NCBI GenBank assembly: GCA_015680685.1
Contig: MNCI01033431.1
Span: forward strand, 12,144-76,143
Reading direction: 5' to 3'
DNA: 64,000 bases
Source: Gnetum montanum
Lineage: Eukaryota > Streptophyta > Gnetopsida > Gnetales > Gnetaceae
In this document: piece after piece, positions 32,853 to 46,034 of the stretch
How positions within the stretch are numbered: position 1 is the stretch's first letter
How the letters are laid out: each line of letters begins with the position of its first letter
The notes under the pieces: model-generated
Seen by the model: only the letters and a program-made list of their open reading frames with translations
Told to the model about the DNA's origin: nothing
Database searches by the model: none
Position numbers and translations under genes: made by a program

Positions 32853-35800
32853 ATATCTTCTTCTTTTCACAAGCACGAAGATACCAAACCATCAATCCCA
32901 CAAGAATGCAAAGTGGTATACACTCATCCAGATGAGTTTGGGTTGAATTTCACCTTTTATCCTACATTAGGATGAACAAATGAGATGACATGATATGAAG
33001 GGCAACATCGTCTTGCCCCCTAATTGATCTATGCTTGGGATGCTATTTAAAACTCATAAGAAGTTGGACATCTTAGATCTTCATGAAGAATACATTGTGG
33101 ATGGATATGACACTTGAAATTACTATCCCACTAAAACACAATGCAAGCAGGATCAATGTCAAGAGAAACTCCATGAAGCTACAAAGGGGAAACATTACAC
33201 TGATCCCTTGTTCCTACTAACTCAAGATAACATTGAGGATCCTCTTCCTACTAAAGGTTCTCAACATGAAGATTCTCCACCCCTTGATACTAGTGATGAG
33301 GATGTGAACCTAAACCTGTGATCCACTATCCATAAATTAGGTTTAGGAAAAAGTAACAACCAAGGTGGGGACTTGGGTAAACATTGCAACAACAAGGGAT
33401 TTAAGAATGGAGATTGTAATAAACATAAGAGTGGTGGTGGATACTGTGGTGGCAATGATGGTCCACCTTCCTCTTCTTCCTCTTCATCTGATTCTAAACA
33501 TTCCTCTTCATTTGATAGTTCTCATAGAAGCCATCGTCTAAACAACCATCATGAAGGTGATCGTTGAGATAGCAATGATCGTGAAGGCCACCAAAATCAA
33601 AGGGATGGCTGAAACCATCATTGGTGTCATTGATGTAGTGATGCTAATGAACCTCTATTAGCAACTTGAAGTGTGTTCAACATTGCAGAGGTAGTGAAAA
33701 TCCCAACCAAGTATTTGAAGGATAGTTAGATTAAGTGCCTAGACATGAACAATATCCCAAGATTTGAAGGGGGATACAACTGTGATCTGCAAACACATCT
33801 GCAAGATTTTGAAGATGCATGTGCCTTATAAAACATATAGAATGAGTGGCAAAAACTCAAACTTTTCCCAAGGACACTCATCAAGGAAGCTGAAAGTTGG
33901 TACCGATCCTTCAAGCTAGAATCTATCCATAGATGGAGTACCATGTTAAAACCATTCAATGAAAAATATTAGATGTACTCCAGAGTGTCTAATCTAAGAA
34001 GGAAAATCCAAGGCTAGAAACAGGGAGCACATGAACCCTTGGATGCTACCATGGGCCAATATTACTCACTCTTACATCAATGCCCTAGCCATGGTTATTC
34101 TCAGAGGGAACAATTTTATCACATCGTAGATGGGATTAGAGCAAAAACTAGAAGAACCCTTCAGATGTATGCTCAAGGAAGATTTTGTGAACTAATAGCC
34201 CATCAAATCCAAAGGCTAATTGAGTAGGTAGCAAAAGAATAAGGTGAGCTATGAAAGAGGGAGACTGCTAAAGAGTATAATAGGGACTTGTCCATGAAAA
34301 AATGAGAGGCCTAATTTTGTGACAAGGAGGAATCACCACTTGATGAAGTGGTGAACAGAAAGACCTTACCTATTCAAATTCTTTTTAACATTTCGGACAA
34401 GGTTGACAAGTTATGGGACTCTTTGGATGAAACGTTTCAAACCACTTTGAAGATTGTTGAGGAGTCCAAAGAGCATAATTGTAGGAGGCAAAAAGAAGCT
34501 GAATGTGCCTACAAAAGAGGTAAGGTCAAAGCTACTATAGTAGAGGAAGTTATGGAGTTTGAATCTAATGATGAAACTGAATGTGACATCTATTAATATG
34601 AACATCCCAAGGGATGTTGCCCTATGGTGTCACACTTACAAGAGTCTGGAGTGTATGCACTGAATCCTTGCCTAGCATGTAAGCAAGCTCCTAAATGATT
34701 ACCTTACCCTTAACACAGCCCACGGTAGTTCCACCAGCAACAACAAACTTACTACCTAAGTGGAACTCCTCCACAACCTTATGAAGAATACCAACAGTGG
34801 TACCAACCACAATTGTGGGGAATGCCACTACCAAGGTAGAAGTACCCTTATAGGCAACCAAATCCATACGAGTGCTATGTTTAGCAGCCCATCTTCCCTA
34901 GAAGCTTTGTAAGTCATACATCATTCCAGCATCACCATTACTCTCTAGAGTATCACTGAATACATTCAACATCTATTTGAGGGAAAAAACCATATCCATA
35001 TCTTTATCATCCTCCACATCCCTTTACACCTACACCTCCACCTTCAACCCAATTACCTCTTGCTCCATCTATGTAGGGTGAGATTCCTCCACATCAATAA
35101 CAATGAAATGCTACACGGGCTATACACTCAACCAATTTTTTAACTAAGTGGTCTAGATAATCGATCAAGGAAAAGGCCTTCCTTCCAATCTAGTAGTCCT
35201 CTTTAGCCCTCACAACCTACTCTAGCTTATCATCCTGCATCTCCATCACCCTCATCTTCTTCATGAAATACCTTTGAGTGCCCTTCAAACCAAGTTTCTT
35301 CTAGGATCCACACTATAATGCTAACCCATGCTATTTCTAACTAGATCAAGGTTGGAAATCTTCCTACGAAAAGATCTGATCTAGGAAGTCCACTCATCTA
35401 TCTATAGATCGTTGGACATGAGCCATGTAAGGCTCTTCTTGACTCTAGTTCTAGAATTAATCTCATCTCCCATGACATGTACAAGGCTTGGAACCTACTA
35501 CCTCTCAAGAAGAGCAACATTCATCTTGAATTAGCAAATTAGTCAATTACTGTCCCTCTGGGATTAGTAGAGGACATCATGACCACAATTTGTGGGTGGT
35601 CCTATCTTGTTGATTTTCTGATGATCAAGGTGGACAAGTGCAAAAGTGACTTCCCCATCATCATGGGAAGGGCTTAGTTAAGTAGGGTCGATGCATGAAT
35701 GAGTATAAGGGATCTATCTCTTGAAACATCTAAGGAAAATGAGCTAGGAAAGATTAAGAAGAAGTTTATTCCATACATAACGTACAACGATAACAAGTGC

Positions 35801-36245
35801 AATTGCATGCAAAAGATTTGGTCCATAAAAAGCACATAGATTAAGGCATGTAATCAATGTGCACAAGAAATTAACATTCAAAGGTGTTTGTATCCAGCAA
35901 CCATAAAGCAGGAGGGCACCCAGTGGCTGATGGCTGATTTAGATAGTAGCACAATATGCATGAAGCCAACTGAGAGCTTAACATGTGCATATGTTGAAAG
36001 CATAGATAAAATTGAACAAGTTCATTCCCAAATTTCTAATGAAGATGATGATACCTATTGGGGAGAGTTGGAAATCCCTAGTCACTTTAGGCAAGAGTCC
36101 TTAGAGCTAAAAACTTTATCAGTCGGTACGGAGTATGCATTTTAAAAGAATGGTAAACCAGTCATAATTAATGCCAAACTTGCTTCTGAACATAAAGAAA
36201 AGTTGTTTAAGGTGGTAAATAAATGGTCAACAACCTTTTCTTAGT
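32853..36245 (+). pseudogene. E1-B gag and protease, degenerate
   Basis: The counterpart of 9237-12612. The start codon is ATA at 32853-32855 where E1-A has ATG. Readable parts are the basic Ser/His region (33373-33567), the capsid core (about 33735-33970, DMNNIPRFEGGYN), the helical part with MVNRKTLPIQ (34348-34596), a knuckle whose second Cys is replaced by a stop (CDIY-stop, 34580-34600), the decayed protease (about 35400-35680) and the acidic pre-RT linker (35888-36145, SNEDDDTYWGELEIP). It is split from its RT by E7 at 36342. Confidence 0.78.
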
Positions 36246-36341
36246 CATATCTAAAGCTAACAAGAATTGATCTAAGGATATGCTAGCATTGCATCTACAC
36301 CAACTTGACCATGAAGCCTAGAAGGTAGCCATAATGGTAGC

Positions 36342-37375
36342 TGTTGATGCATAAATTTTGGTCACACTAACATCGGGAAAGAAAACTCATTTTAGGAGAC
36401 TATTGCCTAGGGTGTCTACCGTATGGGTACAGAAACCTGGGAATAGTCTTAGTTGGAGAGGGCCACGTGGCCTTTTGCAAATAATAAACAAGAAAGAAAT
36501 CTAGAATTTAAATTAAATAATTATCTCCAATACAATAAGTGATTAAAGGAACTAAATTTTTCCTAGTTCTACTGACGTTGCTAGTTCGTAACTGCCATTG
36601 GTATCCACTGTTGGGTAGGAAGATTGTGATCGCTAAGAGAGAGGGAGAGAGAGAGAAAGAGAAAGAGAGAGACTACCCACTGTAGTCCACATAGAGTAGC
36701 AACTGTAGTTCTCAAAGCCTACCATCATTTGCCACCTTTTATGCACTCTCGTAGAGAGGAAGATCGTTCAACCATCTCTACACCATCATGAAAAGCACCT
36801 ACCATTGCTAAGAAGACCTACAAGGATCTGATTTTGAGCCATTGGCTCCTACCTTAGAACCTCCTCAAAGATCAACTAAAAGCCTGTAAAGAAAAGAAAA
36901 GAAAGGAGGAAACTGCTGCTTAGTGGAGAGGAAGATACCCCTTCAGATTGATAGCCAGAGCCTATTTGGGACTCCCTCCCTTCGTTCCTCTAGAGCCCCT
37001 CCCCCAGACTCCATTTTATAGCTGCTACGACCATCCATAATGATGTTTATGTTTCATGTAACAACTACAAAAACCACCATCACTTCTTTTGTAATAATGC
37101 CCACATTCTCCAATTAAGTGTCCTGTTATGTCCATAACCATCGTAACTTCTGAAACATCTACTACTAATGACCGTAACTACCATTATTAATGACGTAATT
37201 GTCATAACTTCCAAAACATTTGCCACTAATGTCTGTAACTGCTGCCATTAATGGCTACCACCTAGTATTTTAAATTCTGACTACTTGCATGATTTTTATT
37301 ATGATTATTAAGAGAGAGAAATAGAGATGTTGAAAATCATGGCCCCATGCGAGCATGGGAGTGTTGATATCAACA
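36342..37375 (-). repeat. E7 3' LTR
   Basis: Plus strand runs from TGTTGATGCATAAATTTTGG to GTGTTGATATCAACA. It contains a GA-rich microsatellite at about 36638-36672, also in the other LTR near 42410-42450. Confidence 0.88.
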
Positions 37376-38640
37376 CTTAGCCTCCAAAATTTTTATTGCA
37401 TGCTAGTGCAAGGGACAAGACCACAAAAATTTTAAAATGATGCAATAGGTAGGGAATTACAAACATCACAAAACAAACAAATGGAAACTTAAAAGTAAAC
37501 TAAACATGATTAAAATAACTATATAATCAAAAGAGAACTAGATGTGGGCCACCCAAACCACACCATCCTATTTAATCAAACTCTAAATATATAATTTTAT
37601 TATCTTAACTACATATATCTATATATAATTAAAACATAATTATGATTTATTTCCTAGTCTTCTTACAAAGTAAAAGCCAACAACATGTGGACTACTTTGA
37701 GCACAAGACCCATACTAAACTTAATGAGGATGACAAGCTGATATTAGATTGTGGGTACTCACAACTTTCAGATTTTTCCTTTGAATTTTTCTTTGGAAAA
37801 TAGGTTTAAAAGGGGAAATGTAGGTTAGGGTGAGGATAGCGGCCATACCCCATCACACTTAAGAACTTATTACACTGCTAATGAACATGGTCCTCATTCC
37901 TTTTTTTTTCTTTTTGAGGAAACTTTTCCCATGATGTACGTCATTTTTAAGGTAGGAATTCCAACACAAGTCTGGCCGATTAGTTGCATGGCCAGTAAAC
38001 ATGGTCCTCATTCCTTTTTTTTTTCTTTTTGAGGAAACTTTGTCCATGGTGCAGTTCAAACCTTGTGTATGTGCCTTTAATTACGATTCGATAGCATCAT
38101 AGTAGGTCTCCTGGGTGGCTAAAGGTTCTCAAGTGGAGATGAACACTCTTCACCCTGTTGTTCATAGGGTAACTATGGATCATCACACTTGAGGGCTAGG
38201 GCTTATGAGAGGGAAAATGGGGTTTTCCAAAGTTACCTAGTGATTATGGCTAACCATTCTCCAACATCACCTATCATACACTCACATGATCATGATGATT
38301 ACATGATAAGTTAGCATAGTCTCATGCTTCATAATCCAACATAACTAAAGAAACTAAAACCTTGAAAAAAACTGGGAAGAATCAAAGCATTATTGAAATA
38401 TATAGTATAAGAGAGATTTTATGTAATAGTAATAAGAAATATTATATAAAGCATTATACTCACATTATTTTCCAATGGTGCTTTAATGATCCAATGCCTA
38501 GTCACTCAAAAGATCATAATGATTATTAAAATCATATGCAAAGCAAAAATCAAAACAATATTCCAAGAAAGAAATGATAGGAATGCAAAGAAAATATGCA
38601 AATGCAACTATATACAAACATGACGAAGAGGAAGAAAACA
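37376..38640 (-). other. E7 3' untranslated region with a 114-bp tandem duplication
   Basis: No coding is recognised. AACATGGTCCTCATTCC followed by a poly-T/C run and TTTTTGAGGAAACTT occurs at 37884 and again at 37998. The frame 37859-38059 is an artefact of this duplication. Confidence 0.55.
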
Positions 38641-39212
38641 TGCAACTAAAGATCTACTATGTGTCCACAAGGGGCACCTGAGTAGAAATGCTTTGGATGG
38701 AATGCATTAAAATTTCTAGGTGACTTATATCCTTGCACATTAACAACCTTGTACATATTGGGGCCAATAACATCTTTAATTCAAAATGGGCTTGACCACA
38801 TAGGAAAGAACTTACTTTGAAGATTTGCTTGGTCAAATTTTCTACCTTTTCCTAAGACTAGGTCTCCAATCTTAAAGACTTCACAAACGTACTTCTAGTC
38901 AAGACATTTTTTAACAATTTGTCAATGCTTAAGATTATGAAAATCAAGACCTAATCTTAACTTGCTTGATTGTTTTCTATAAATGTTTTCTTTGGTATAA
39001 GTTTCATTGATAGGTCTAGGTCTTGGTGGATCATCGGATATAGCCTTTCTAGGAGAATGTTCCATGGATATGTCGTTAAAACTTAGCACACCTTTAAATG
39101 TTTTAAGAGGTAGGGCCTTATTTATATCTTTATTTTCCCCTAAAGGTGGTAGATCACTTAGAAAAAAATCCATCGTGTTGATAAGGCAAGGTGTCGCTAT
39201 AGCCTTCTTCAC
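38640..39212 (-). pseudogene. E7 integrase C-terminal remnant
   Basis: From an open piece (39212-38922, SSKLRLGLDFHNLKH) the frame continues through stops as FKIGDLVLGKGRKF, WSSPF, IKDVIGPNMYKVVNVQGY and FNAFHPKHFYS. This is the SH3-like C-terminal pattern of Ty3/gypsy integrases (GDLVL, W-GPF, Y-L, W-A-LK-FY). The zinc-binding and catalytic core domains are absent. It directly follows protease-type sequence, so most of pol was deleted. Confidence 0.6.
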
Positions 39213-39249
39213 CTTCTCTAGAGTTTTGATAGGATTGGGTTGAACCTGT

Positions 39250-39955
39250 ATGAGAGATAAGATTTATTTTTGTAGTTCCACTCACATGTTCACTACACTC
39301 AACCTCAATAACCCCAACATAAAGATTAGTGTTTTGATCTTCCAAACATTGATTTTTTTTGATCCAAGGTTGTAACTACTTGTTTGTAGAAAGGTTCTCG
39401 AGGTATAGTCATGTACTCAGATTTTCCTTTGATAGGGATTAATAGCTTTGAGAAATTTCACCTAAAGAAGCCCCCAAACTTGGCTGTAAAAGTCCTAGAT
39501 AGGAGCACACCATAGGTAGGTGACATGTCAACTCCCAAGATACCTGTGTAACATGTGAATGTAGGGTATTGTTTAAGTTACACTTTCACTCCTTTTAATC
39601 ACCCTACTACAAGTACATTGGACCCATTGAGTTGAATCACATTTTTCGTTTGTGGTATCATTTGTGCTTCTAAAGTCTTACATACCTTAAGAGGCATGAC
39701 ACTAATAGTTGCTCTAGAATCCATCAAACAATTGTGAACATTCTTTCCTAAAATAATAAGAGTTTTTAGGAAAGGAGGTTGCTCTTTCTCACTCATCATG
39801 GAATTGTTTACATTTTGTACTGATGATGTGTTAGGACTTTTAGTGAAGTGAATTTGATTTTTGGGGTTTTGGGATTTTCCTTTATTAGTTTCTGGTCTAC
39901 GAACTATCTCTTGAATTACCTCTTTCATTTTATTAAATTGTAAAAGGTCATACAT
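39250..39955 (-). pseudogene. E7 retropepsin-like protease, degenerate
   Basis: Open piece 39955-39599 contains CLMDSRATISVMPLKVC, the retropepsin active-site strand with Asp-Ser-Arg in place of Asp-Ser-Gly. About 80 residues later (through stops) MSPTYGVLLSR and WNFSKLLIPI resemble the segment that follows protease in a group of plant Ty3/gypsy polyproteins. The active-site Gly is lost, so it is inactive. Confidence 0.65.
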
Positions 39956-40319
39956 TGAGATGTTAGCTTGGGTTTTCTTAAAATCCTCAACTAGATTGTA
40001 AGTCTTAGGTTCATCTTTAACTTCTTGTTGAGGTGGAGTTCTTCTAAGTATAGAAGGTGGATTTGGTTGTTGTGGGATGACCCAGTTTGAGTATTTGTGT
40101 TACTTTGACTAGGATCTCTTCTATTTGGAGGAGTGTAAGGGTCATTCCTAGTTTGTTATTGTAGGTTGTTCATAATGTCAGTAAGTTTACAATAGTGAGC
40201 ATTAGGTGGGTTGGGGTTGTTTACCATAACTTGATCCAATGAGGAAGCCTGTTTGTTTTCTGTTTGATGAGGTTTGTTAAGGACCATAATAGAAGGTTTC
40301 CCATTTTGTTGACCTTGGG

Positions 40320-41376
40320 TGTTGTCACCATATAATGCTAAAAATTGGGGACAAGTCTTCTCAGAATGTTGCCTAGTGTTATGGAGGCAACAATAATTGT
40401 CATTAACTAATGAACTAGGATTTTCTAGTTGTATATGATCCTTGTTGTTGTTTCTCTTTAATTCAACTACTTCATTTGAAAGTTTTTGAAGTGAAGTTAA
40501 TATCTAGGTCATTTGATATTGAGTTTGAGTTGGGGGTTCAATAGGATTAGATACTTTGTTTGTGTTTATGATGGATTGAACTAAGGCCTTTGATTAATCC
40601 TCATTCAAACTAGTGTTAGATGGTAAGAATGGAGAATGTGTGGGACCTTGAAAACAACTATTTGTAGGTTGAGTCATTTGAAGAGGAATGGGAGTTTGGA
40701 ACATAGTGTTGGTCATTGGGAAAGTTGGTAGGGGTAGAGGACTATGTTGCATAGAATTGCTAACGCTCATCATTCCAAACTGGGTTTGAATGCTATTCAT
40801 AAGGGTAATTTGTTCTGGCTCCATGGCTTTAGCCATTGCTCCCTATATTTCTGTTATGTTAGGGTCCAATTTGATGGCATAGGTAAAGAATGGATCAATG
40901 GTAGAGAGGTAAAAGTTGAGGATGCCATTAGGTTGTGGATGCATCTCGCTTGGCACATAGGCTAACTGGTGAAGGAATCTAAGGTTATAATCCCTAACAT
41001 TTTCCCCAGGTAGCTTTCTTAAGTTGGTGAAATTGCTAGATGCTATGGCAAGGCTTGTGAATTTGTTAAATTGAGTCAAAAACTTATTTTTGAACTCCTG
41101 CCATGAGTTAATGGAGGCATTAGGGAGCTTTAGAAACCATTGGGTTGCTTTGGTTTTGAAAGTTGTTACAAATACCCTACATGACACATCATTTTGGACA
41201 ATGTTGTAGATGCCTAGTAAGGTTTCAAAACATTGTATATGTTGGTGGGCATCACTAGAAGGGTTTGTGGGGTCGTAGAATAAATTTATATTCTGGAGTA
41301 ACTTTGGGATGTCGTGGTAGTTAGTGAAGTTAAAGGGGTTACTAACCAAGGAAGTTGGGGGTTGATTGGTTGCCAT
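40320..41376 (-). pseudogene. E7 gag with CHHC zinc motif
   Basis: Start at 41376 (MATNQPPTSLV). The retrotransposon-gag domain occupies 41376-40843 (AHQHIQCFETLLGIYN, TQWFLKLPNASINSWQEF, FNLRFLHQL-type segment). One stop near 40843 separates it from a Pro/Met/Thr-rich segment to 40594. Further on, near 40400-40340, NDNYCCLHNTRQHSEKTC fits C-x2-H-x4-H-x4-C, a zinc motif seen in some plant gag proteins. It packages element RNA in family members. Confidence 0.78.
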
Positions 41377-42092
41377 CCTAGTCTAGGCTCTCCTAGGAAT
41401 AAAACTTGGAAAATGTGAGGCTCATTATTTCCTTAATGTGAAGAGACAAGTGATTGGTCGGTTAGAAGCAGAGGAGAGTTCACTCATAAAATAGAACTAT
41501 AAAATATAAAATAAAACTATAAAATTGAGTAAAAAGAAAAGAAAATATTGAAATAATATATATTTTTTTTGGTAAAAAAAAACACTAAAATATGCTAACT
41601 TTGTTTTTTGAAAAGAAAAATAAATGTAGAAAATTGCAATACTTATAAAATTAAAAGGGAAAATAGTAAAATGCAAGATTTTAGGAAAACAAACTTAAAA
41701 TTGCATAATCAAATAAAACCACCTTAACTAACCCAAGACTAAGGTAAGGACTGCCAAAACACAAATTTGAAAATGAGATCGGGAAATAAGAATTTTAAAA
41801 AAAAACAAGGAAAAAGATTAAGGAAAAATCGGTGGTGAGACTCGAAAGTTTTCAAGAAACAAATTTTTGAGGGTAGGAAATCAAGGGCTCAAAATTTCTT
41901 TAATAAGATTTTTCAAGACAATGGCTGAAAATAGAAATTTTAAATAAAACAAGTTTGAAACAAGAAAAATGAAATTTTCAAAAAATAAAAACAGGGACTG
42001 GAAAAGGATAGAAAATAAATATTTCAGAAAATGAGATAACAATGGCTAGAAAAGTGACAAGAAAAGCTGATAAACAAAATGTGAGAGAATGG

Positions 42093-42112
42093 CCCTCCTT
42101 CTAGTGCCAAAA
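42093..42112 (-). promoter_or_regulatory. E7 primer binding site
   Basis: On the minus strand TTGGCACTAGAAGGAGGGCC follows the 5' LTR by a few T-rich bases. The tRNA is not one I can name with certainty; it is not the tRNA-Asp or iMet site of the other elements. Confidence 0.5.
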
Positions 42113-42115
42113 AGG

Positions 42116-43152
42116 TGTTGATGCATAAATTTTGGTCACACCAACACTGGGAAAGAAAACTCATTTTAGGAGACTATTGCCTAGGGTACCTCCCATATGG
42201 GTACGAAAACCTAGGAATAGTCTTAGCTATAGAGGGCTACATGGCCTTTTGCAAATAATAAACAAGAAATAAATCTAGAATTTAAATTAAATAATTGTCT
42301 CCAATAGAATAAGTGATTAAAAGAACTGGATTTTCCCTGGTGTTGTTGATGTTGTTGGTCCGTGACTACTGATGGTATCCACTGCTAGGCAGGAAGACCA
42401 TGATCGCTAAGAGAAAGGGAGAGAGAGAGAAAGAGAAAGAGAGAGACTGCCCACTACAGTCCACACAGGGCAGCAACTGTAGTTCTCAAAGCCTATCATC
42501 GTTTATCGCCTTTTATGCATCGTCGTAGAGAGGAAGATCATTCATCCACATCTACACCACCGTGACAAGCTCCTACCATCACCTAGAAGATCCACAAGGA
42601 TATGATTTTGAGCTACTAGCTCCTACCTTGGACCCTCCTTGAAGATCAACTAGAAGCCTATAAAGAAAAGAAAAGAAAAGAGGAAACTATTGCTTAGTGG
42701 ATAGGAAGCTACCCCTTCAGATTGATAGCCAGAGCTTATTTGGGACTCCCTCCCTTCGTTCCTCTAGAGCCCCTCCCCTAGACTCCCCATTTTATAGCCA
42801 CTGCAACCATCCATAATAATGTCTACGTTTCATGTAATAGTTACAAAAACCACCATCACTTCTCGTGTAATAATTCCCACATTCTCTAATTAAGTGCCCA
42901 CTTATGTCCATAACCATCATAACTTCCGAAATGTTTGCTACTAATGATCGTAATTGCCATCATTAATCACCATAATTTTCATAACTTCCAAAATGTTTGC
43001 CACTAATATTTGTAACTGCTGCCATTAATGACTACCACCTGGCAGTTTAAATTCCCACTACTTGCATGATTTTTATTGTGTTTATTAAGAGAGAGAAGTA
43101 GAGATGTTGATAATCATGGCCCCATGCAAGCATGGGAGTGTTGACATCAACA
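42116..43152 (-). repeat. E7 5' LTR
   Basis: Plus strand from TGTTGATGCATAAATTTTGG to GTGTTGACATCAACA, 1037 bp. It matches 36342-37375 with roughly 10 percent differences where compared. Confidence 0.88.
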
Positions 43153-43679
43153 ACAACAAAATTCCAAATTGTAGCAAATAATTAAGGAGGAGATAGAGCA
43201 AATCCTCAAGGTAGGATTCATCTATCTAATCACAGATAGTGAGTGGGTTAGCCCACTCGTAATTGTACCGAAGAAGGATGGTAAATGGTAGGTTTGCATC
43301 AACTTCAGGTTGTTGAATATGGTAACATTTAAGAATCATTTTCCTTTGCCATTTGTAGATCAAGTGTTAGAAACCATATTTAGGCATTGTTATTATAGTT
43401 TCTTAGATGGTTATAGTGGTTATAACCAAATCCAAATTGTGCTAGAAGATCAGGCCAACAAAACATTCACAAGTCCCTAGGGGACTTTTGCATATTGTAA
43501 GATGTCATTTGGTCTATGCAATGCCCCCACAACATTTCAATGCTTGGTCCTTAGCATATTTCAACAACAAATAAGTAGTGGTGTTCAAGTCTTCATGGAT
43601 GGCTTTTCCACTTATGGAGCTACCTTCGAGCAAGCCTTGGATTGACTTGAGCAAGTACTAAAGAGACATGCAATGAAAT
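43153..43679 (+). pseudogene. E1-B reverse transcriptase, truncated, displaced by E7
   Basis: It continues E1-B after the E7 insertion and aligns to 12725-13248. DGYSGYNQI and MSFGLCNAP are readable. The catalytic motif reads FMDGFSTYG, so the second Asp of the MDD motif is lost here (E1-A keeps FMDD). The copy ends at the same point after KRHAMK. Confidence 0.82.
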
Positions 43680-45390
43680 GATTGCTTTTTTCTAGTCTTG
43701 CATTCACACTTGCATTTAATTGTTGTTATTATTTCATTTAATCTAGCTCATGCACATTTGTCCTTGAATCTTTCCTTCACTCTCAATACTTGGTTTCCAA
43801 CATAGACATCTCTATCACAAGCCCTTATATGTCTGCATTATAATAAGTTATTTAGAAGCAACAGAAATGGCAATCTCAAATCTTACAGCAAAGCCAGTGC
43901 AAGAGCAATACAAATTATTAGAATAAGAATTAGCTCTTACCATCTCCTTATAGAGATAAGGCTTTAGATCAATTTACCAAAAGAAAAGCATATTTGTAAA
44001 CTATGCAAATAAAGTATAGAAAATGAAGAACATATCTTTTTATTTTGCCCATCTTTAGCTCACATTTAAATAAACTACAATATTAATTATTGATCCCATA
44101 TGCTTGGTGCATTACATCAATGATGTTTTCAATTTTCTTCAAAAATATGTTGAGGCTTTGTAACCATCTAATAATCCTTTGTGATTTTCTGAAATTAACA
44201 AACATTTCTAGTTTCTAGAAAATTGTATTTATTTTCACCTTAGCAATTGGCTTTCAATAGTACCTAGATATCTACCAAATTTGGATCGTTAGCATAATTC
44301 TATTAGAAAGAAGGGTACAAAATAGTGCACACAAGCAAAATGCATGAATGATTTTTTTATAATTTGAAGGAAGAAATCTTATAGTAATTTCTTATGATTT
44401 TTAGTAAAAAGTTTATTTTATTAAAAAAAATCAAATGTTGATATTGGATGGGTGGATGTAATTGATTTTGGCCTAAATATCTTTTAAAAATATATATTTT
44501 TGAAATGAATGGTTAGGCAAACTATCCCAAAAAGATGTATTATAGCCCAATCCATTTATATAAGAAGGAACAAAATGAAGAAAAGGAGGAACAATGATGA
44601 AACCAATACAAGCAAGTTTTGATGAATGAAGCATTAAATGAATAATTAAATGATTTGATGAATTCTAGAAATTTTCTAAAGTCTACAAATTAAATAATCA
44701 ATTGTCATCCATTCTCATAACTTCTTCTTACCATTCTCTATCATAACTCATGATTCTCTCTACTCTTTACTCACATCAACATTCTCATTACCACTTACCA
44801 TCATTAGTTTCATTCTCTCATTATCCTCTCATTAGTTTCCTAAAATATCTCATGAACTCATTAATTTGTCAATATTAAGAGGGTGAAGAGTCACTGTTAA
44901 GAGGTACCTTTTCAAGCCAAATTTAACCAATGAAATTACATCCAATTAATTTTAAATTTTATAAATAGATAGAATTTTCAAGAGCTTTCCAACAAGCCCA
45001 AGGTCAAGTCAAAATGCCTAGTAATGAAAAAGTTATAGCCTCTCAAAATTTGTAAAAAAGTCTAAAAACATCTATAGAGAAATATTGCATCTTCAAGATG
45101 TCTACAAGAAGTCTCTCTTGATATCAAAAGATATATTTCAACTTTGAAGACATCTTTCCAAAGTTAGTAGACATATTTCTGAAGAGCAAGCAAATAATCA
45201 AGATCAGATTTTGTTATACTTAAAATCCAACAAAGTGGTATTGGAATACCAATTTTAATGTGGGACCAAATAATTAAGGAATTTGATAAATCAAGGTTGG
45301 AAACAATCTTGATAAATAAATAATCTGATAAGCCAAGGTTGAAAACATTCTTAATGATGAAGAATTCCAATAATAATGAAGAAAGTACCT
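43680..45390 (+). repeat. AT-rich repeat region downstream of E1-B
   Basis: Counterpart of 13249-14960, with blocks M (about 44340-44590) and N (about 44880-45230). No gene is supported. It runs into the assembly gap. Confidence 0.6.
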
Positions 45391-46034
45391 NNNNNNNNNN
45401 NNNNNNNNNNNNNNNNNNNNNNNNNNNNNNNNNNNNNNNNNNNNNNNNNNNNNNNNNNNNNNNNNNNNNNNNNNNNNNNNNNNNNNNNNNNNNNNNNNNN
45501 NNNNNNNNNNNNNNNNNNNNNNNNNNNNNNNNNNNNNNNNNNNNNNNNNNNNNNNNNNNNNNNNNNNNNNNNNNNNNNNNNNNNNNNNNNNNNNNNNNNN
45601 NNNNNNNNNNNNNNNNNNNNNNNNNNNNNNNNNNNNNNNNNNNNNNNNNNNNNNNNNNNNNNNNNNNNNNNNNNNNNNNNNNNNNNNNNNNNNNNNNNNN
45701 NNNNNNNNNNNNNNNNNNNNNNNNNNNNNNNNNNNNNNNNNNNNNNNNNNNNNNNNNNNNNNNNNNNNNNNNNNNNNNNNNNNNNNNNNNNNNNNNNNNN
45801 NNNNNNNNNNNNNNNNNNNNNNNNNNNNNNNNNNNNNNNNNNNNNNNNNNNNNNNNNNNNNNNNNNNNNNNNNNNNNNNNNNNNNNNNNNNNNNNNNNNN
45901 NNNNNNNNNNNNNNNNNNNNNNNNNNNNNNNNNNNNNNNNNNNNNNNNNNNNNNNNNNNNNNNNNNNNNNNNNNNNNNNNNNNNNNNNNNNNNNNNNNNN
46001 NNNNNNNNNNNNNNNNNNNNNNNNNNNNNNNNNN
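45391..46034. other. Assembly gap (N run)
   Basis: 644 undetermined bases. It falls inside the AT-rich tandem repeat, which probably caused the break. Open frames through it are artefacts. Confidence 0.99.

Larger units (their letters stand above)
36342..43152 (-). mobile_element. E7, LTR retrotransposon nested in E1-B, pol mostly deleted
   Basis: Two LTRs of about 1035 bp (36342-37375 and 42116-43152) bound a 4.7-kb interior read on the minus strand: primer site, gag, CHHC knuckle, protease, then an integrase C-terminal remnant. RT, RNase H and the integrase core are missing. The insertion splits the E1-B pre-RT linker from RT. The flanking 5-mers GTAGC and ACAAC are poor matches; unit A has GCAAC at the site, so a decayed target duplication is possible. 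In the first 140 bases the two LTRs differ at about 15 positions, mostly transitions, so the insertion is old. Confidence 0.85.

Noticed and set aside
37859-38059. 66-codon minus-strand frame
   Set aside because: Produced by the 114-bp duplication; the poly-Lys runs come from T-rich DNA.
36337-43157. A perfect target duplication for E7
   Set aside because: The flanking 5-mers GTAGC and ACAAC differ at two positions. Decay from GCAAC (present in unit A) is possible but not demonstrated.
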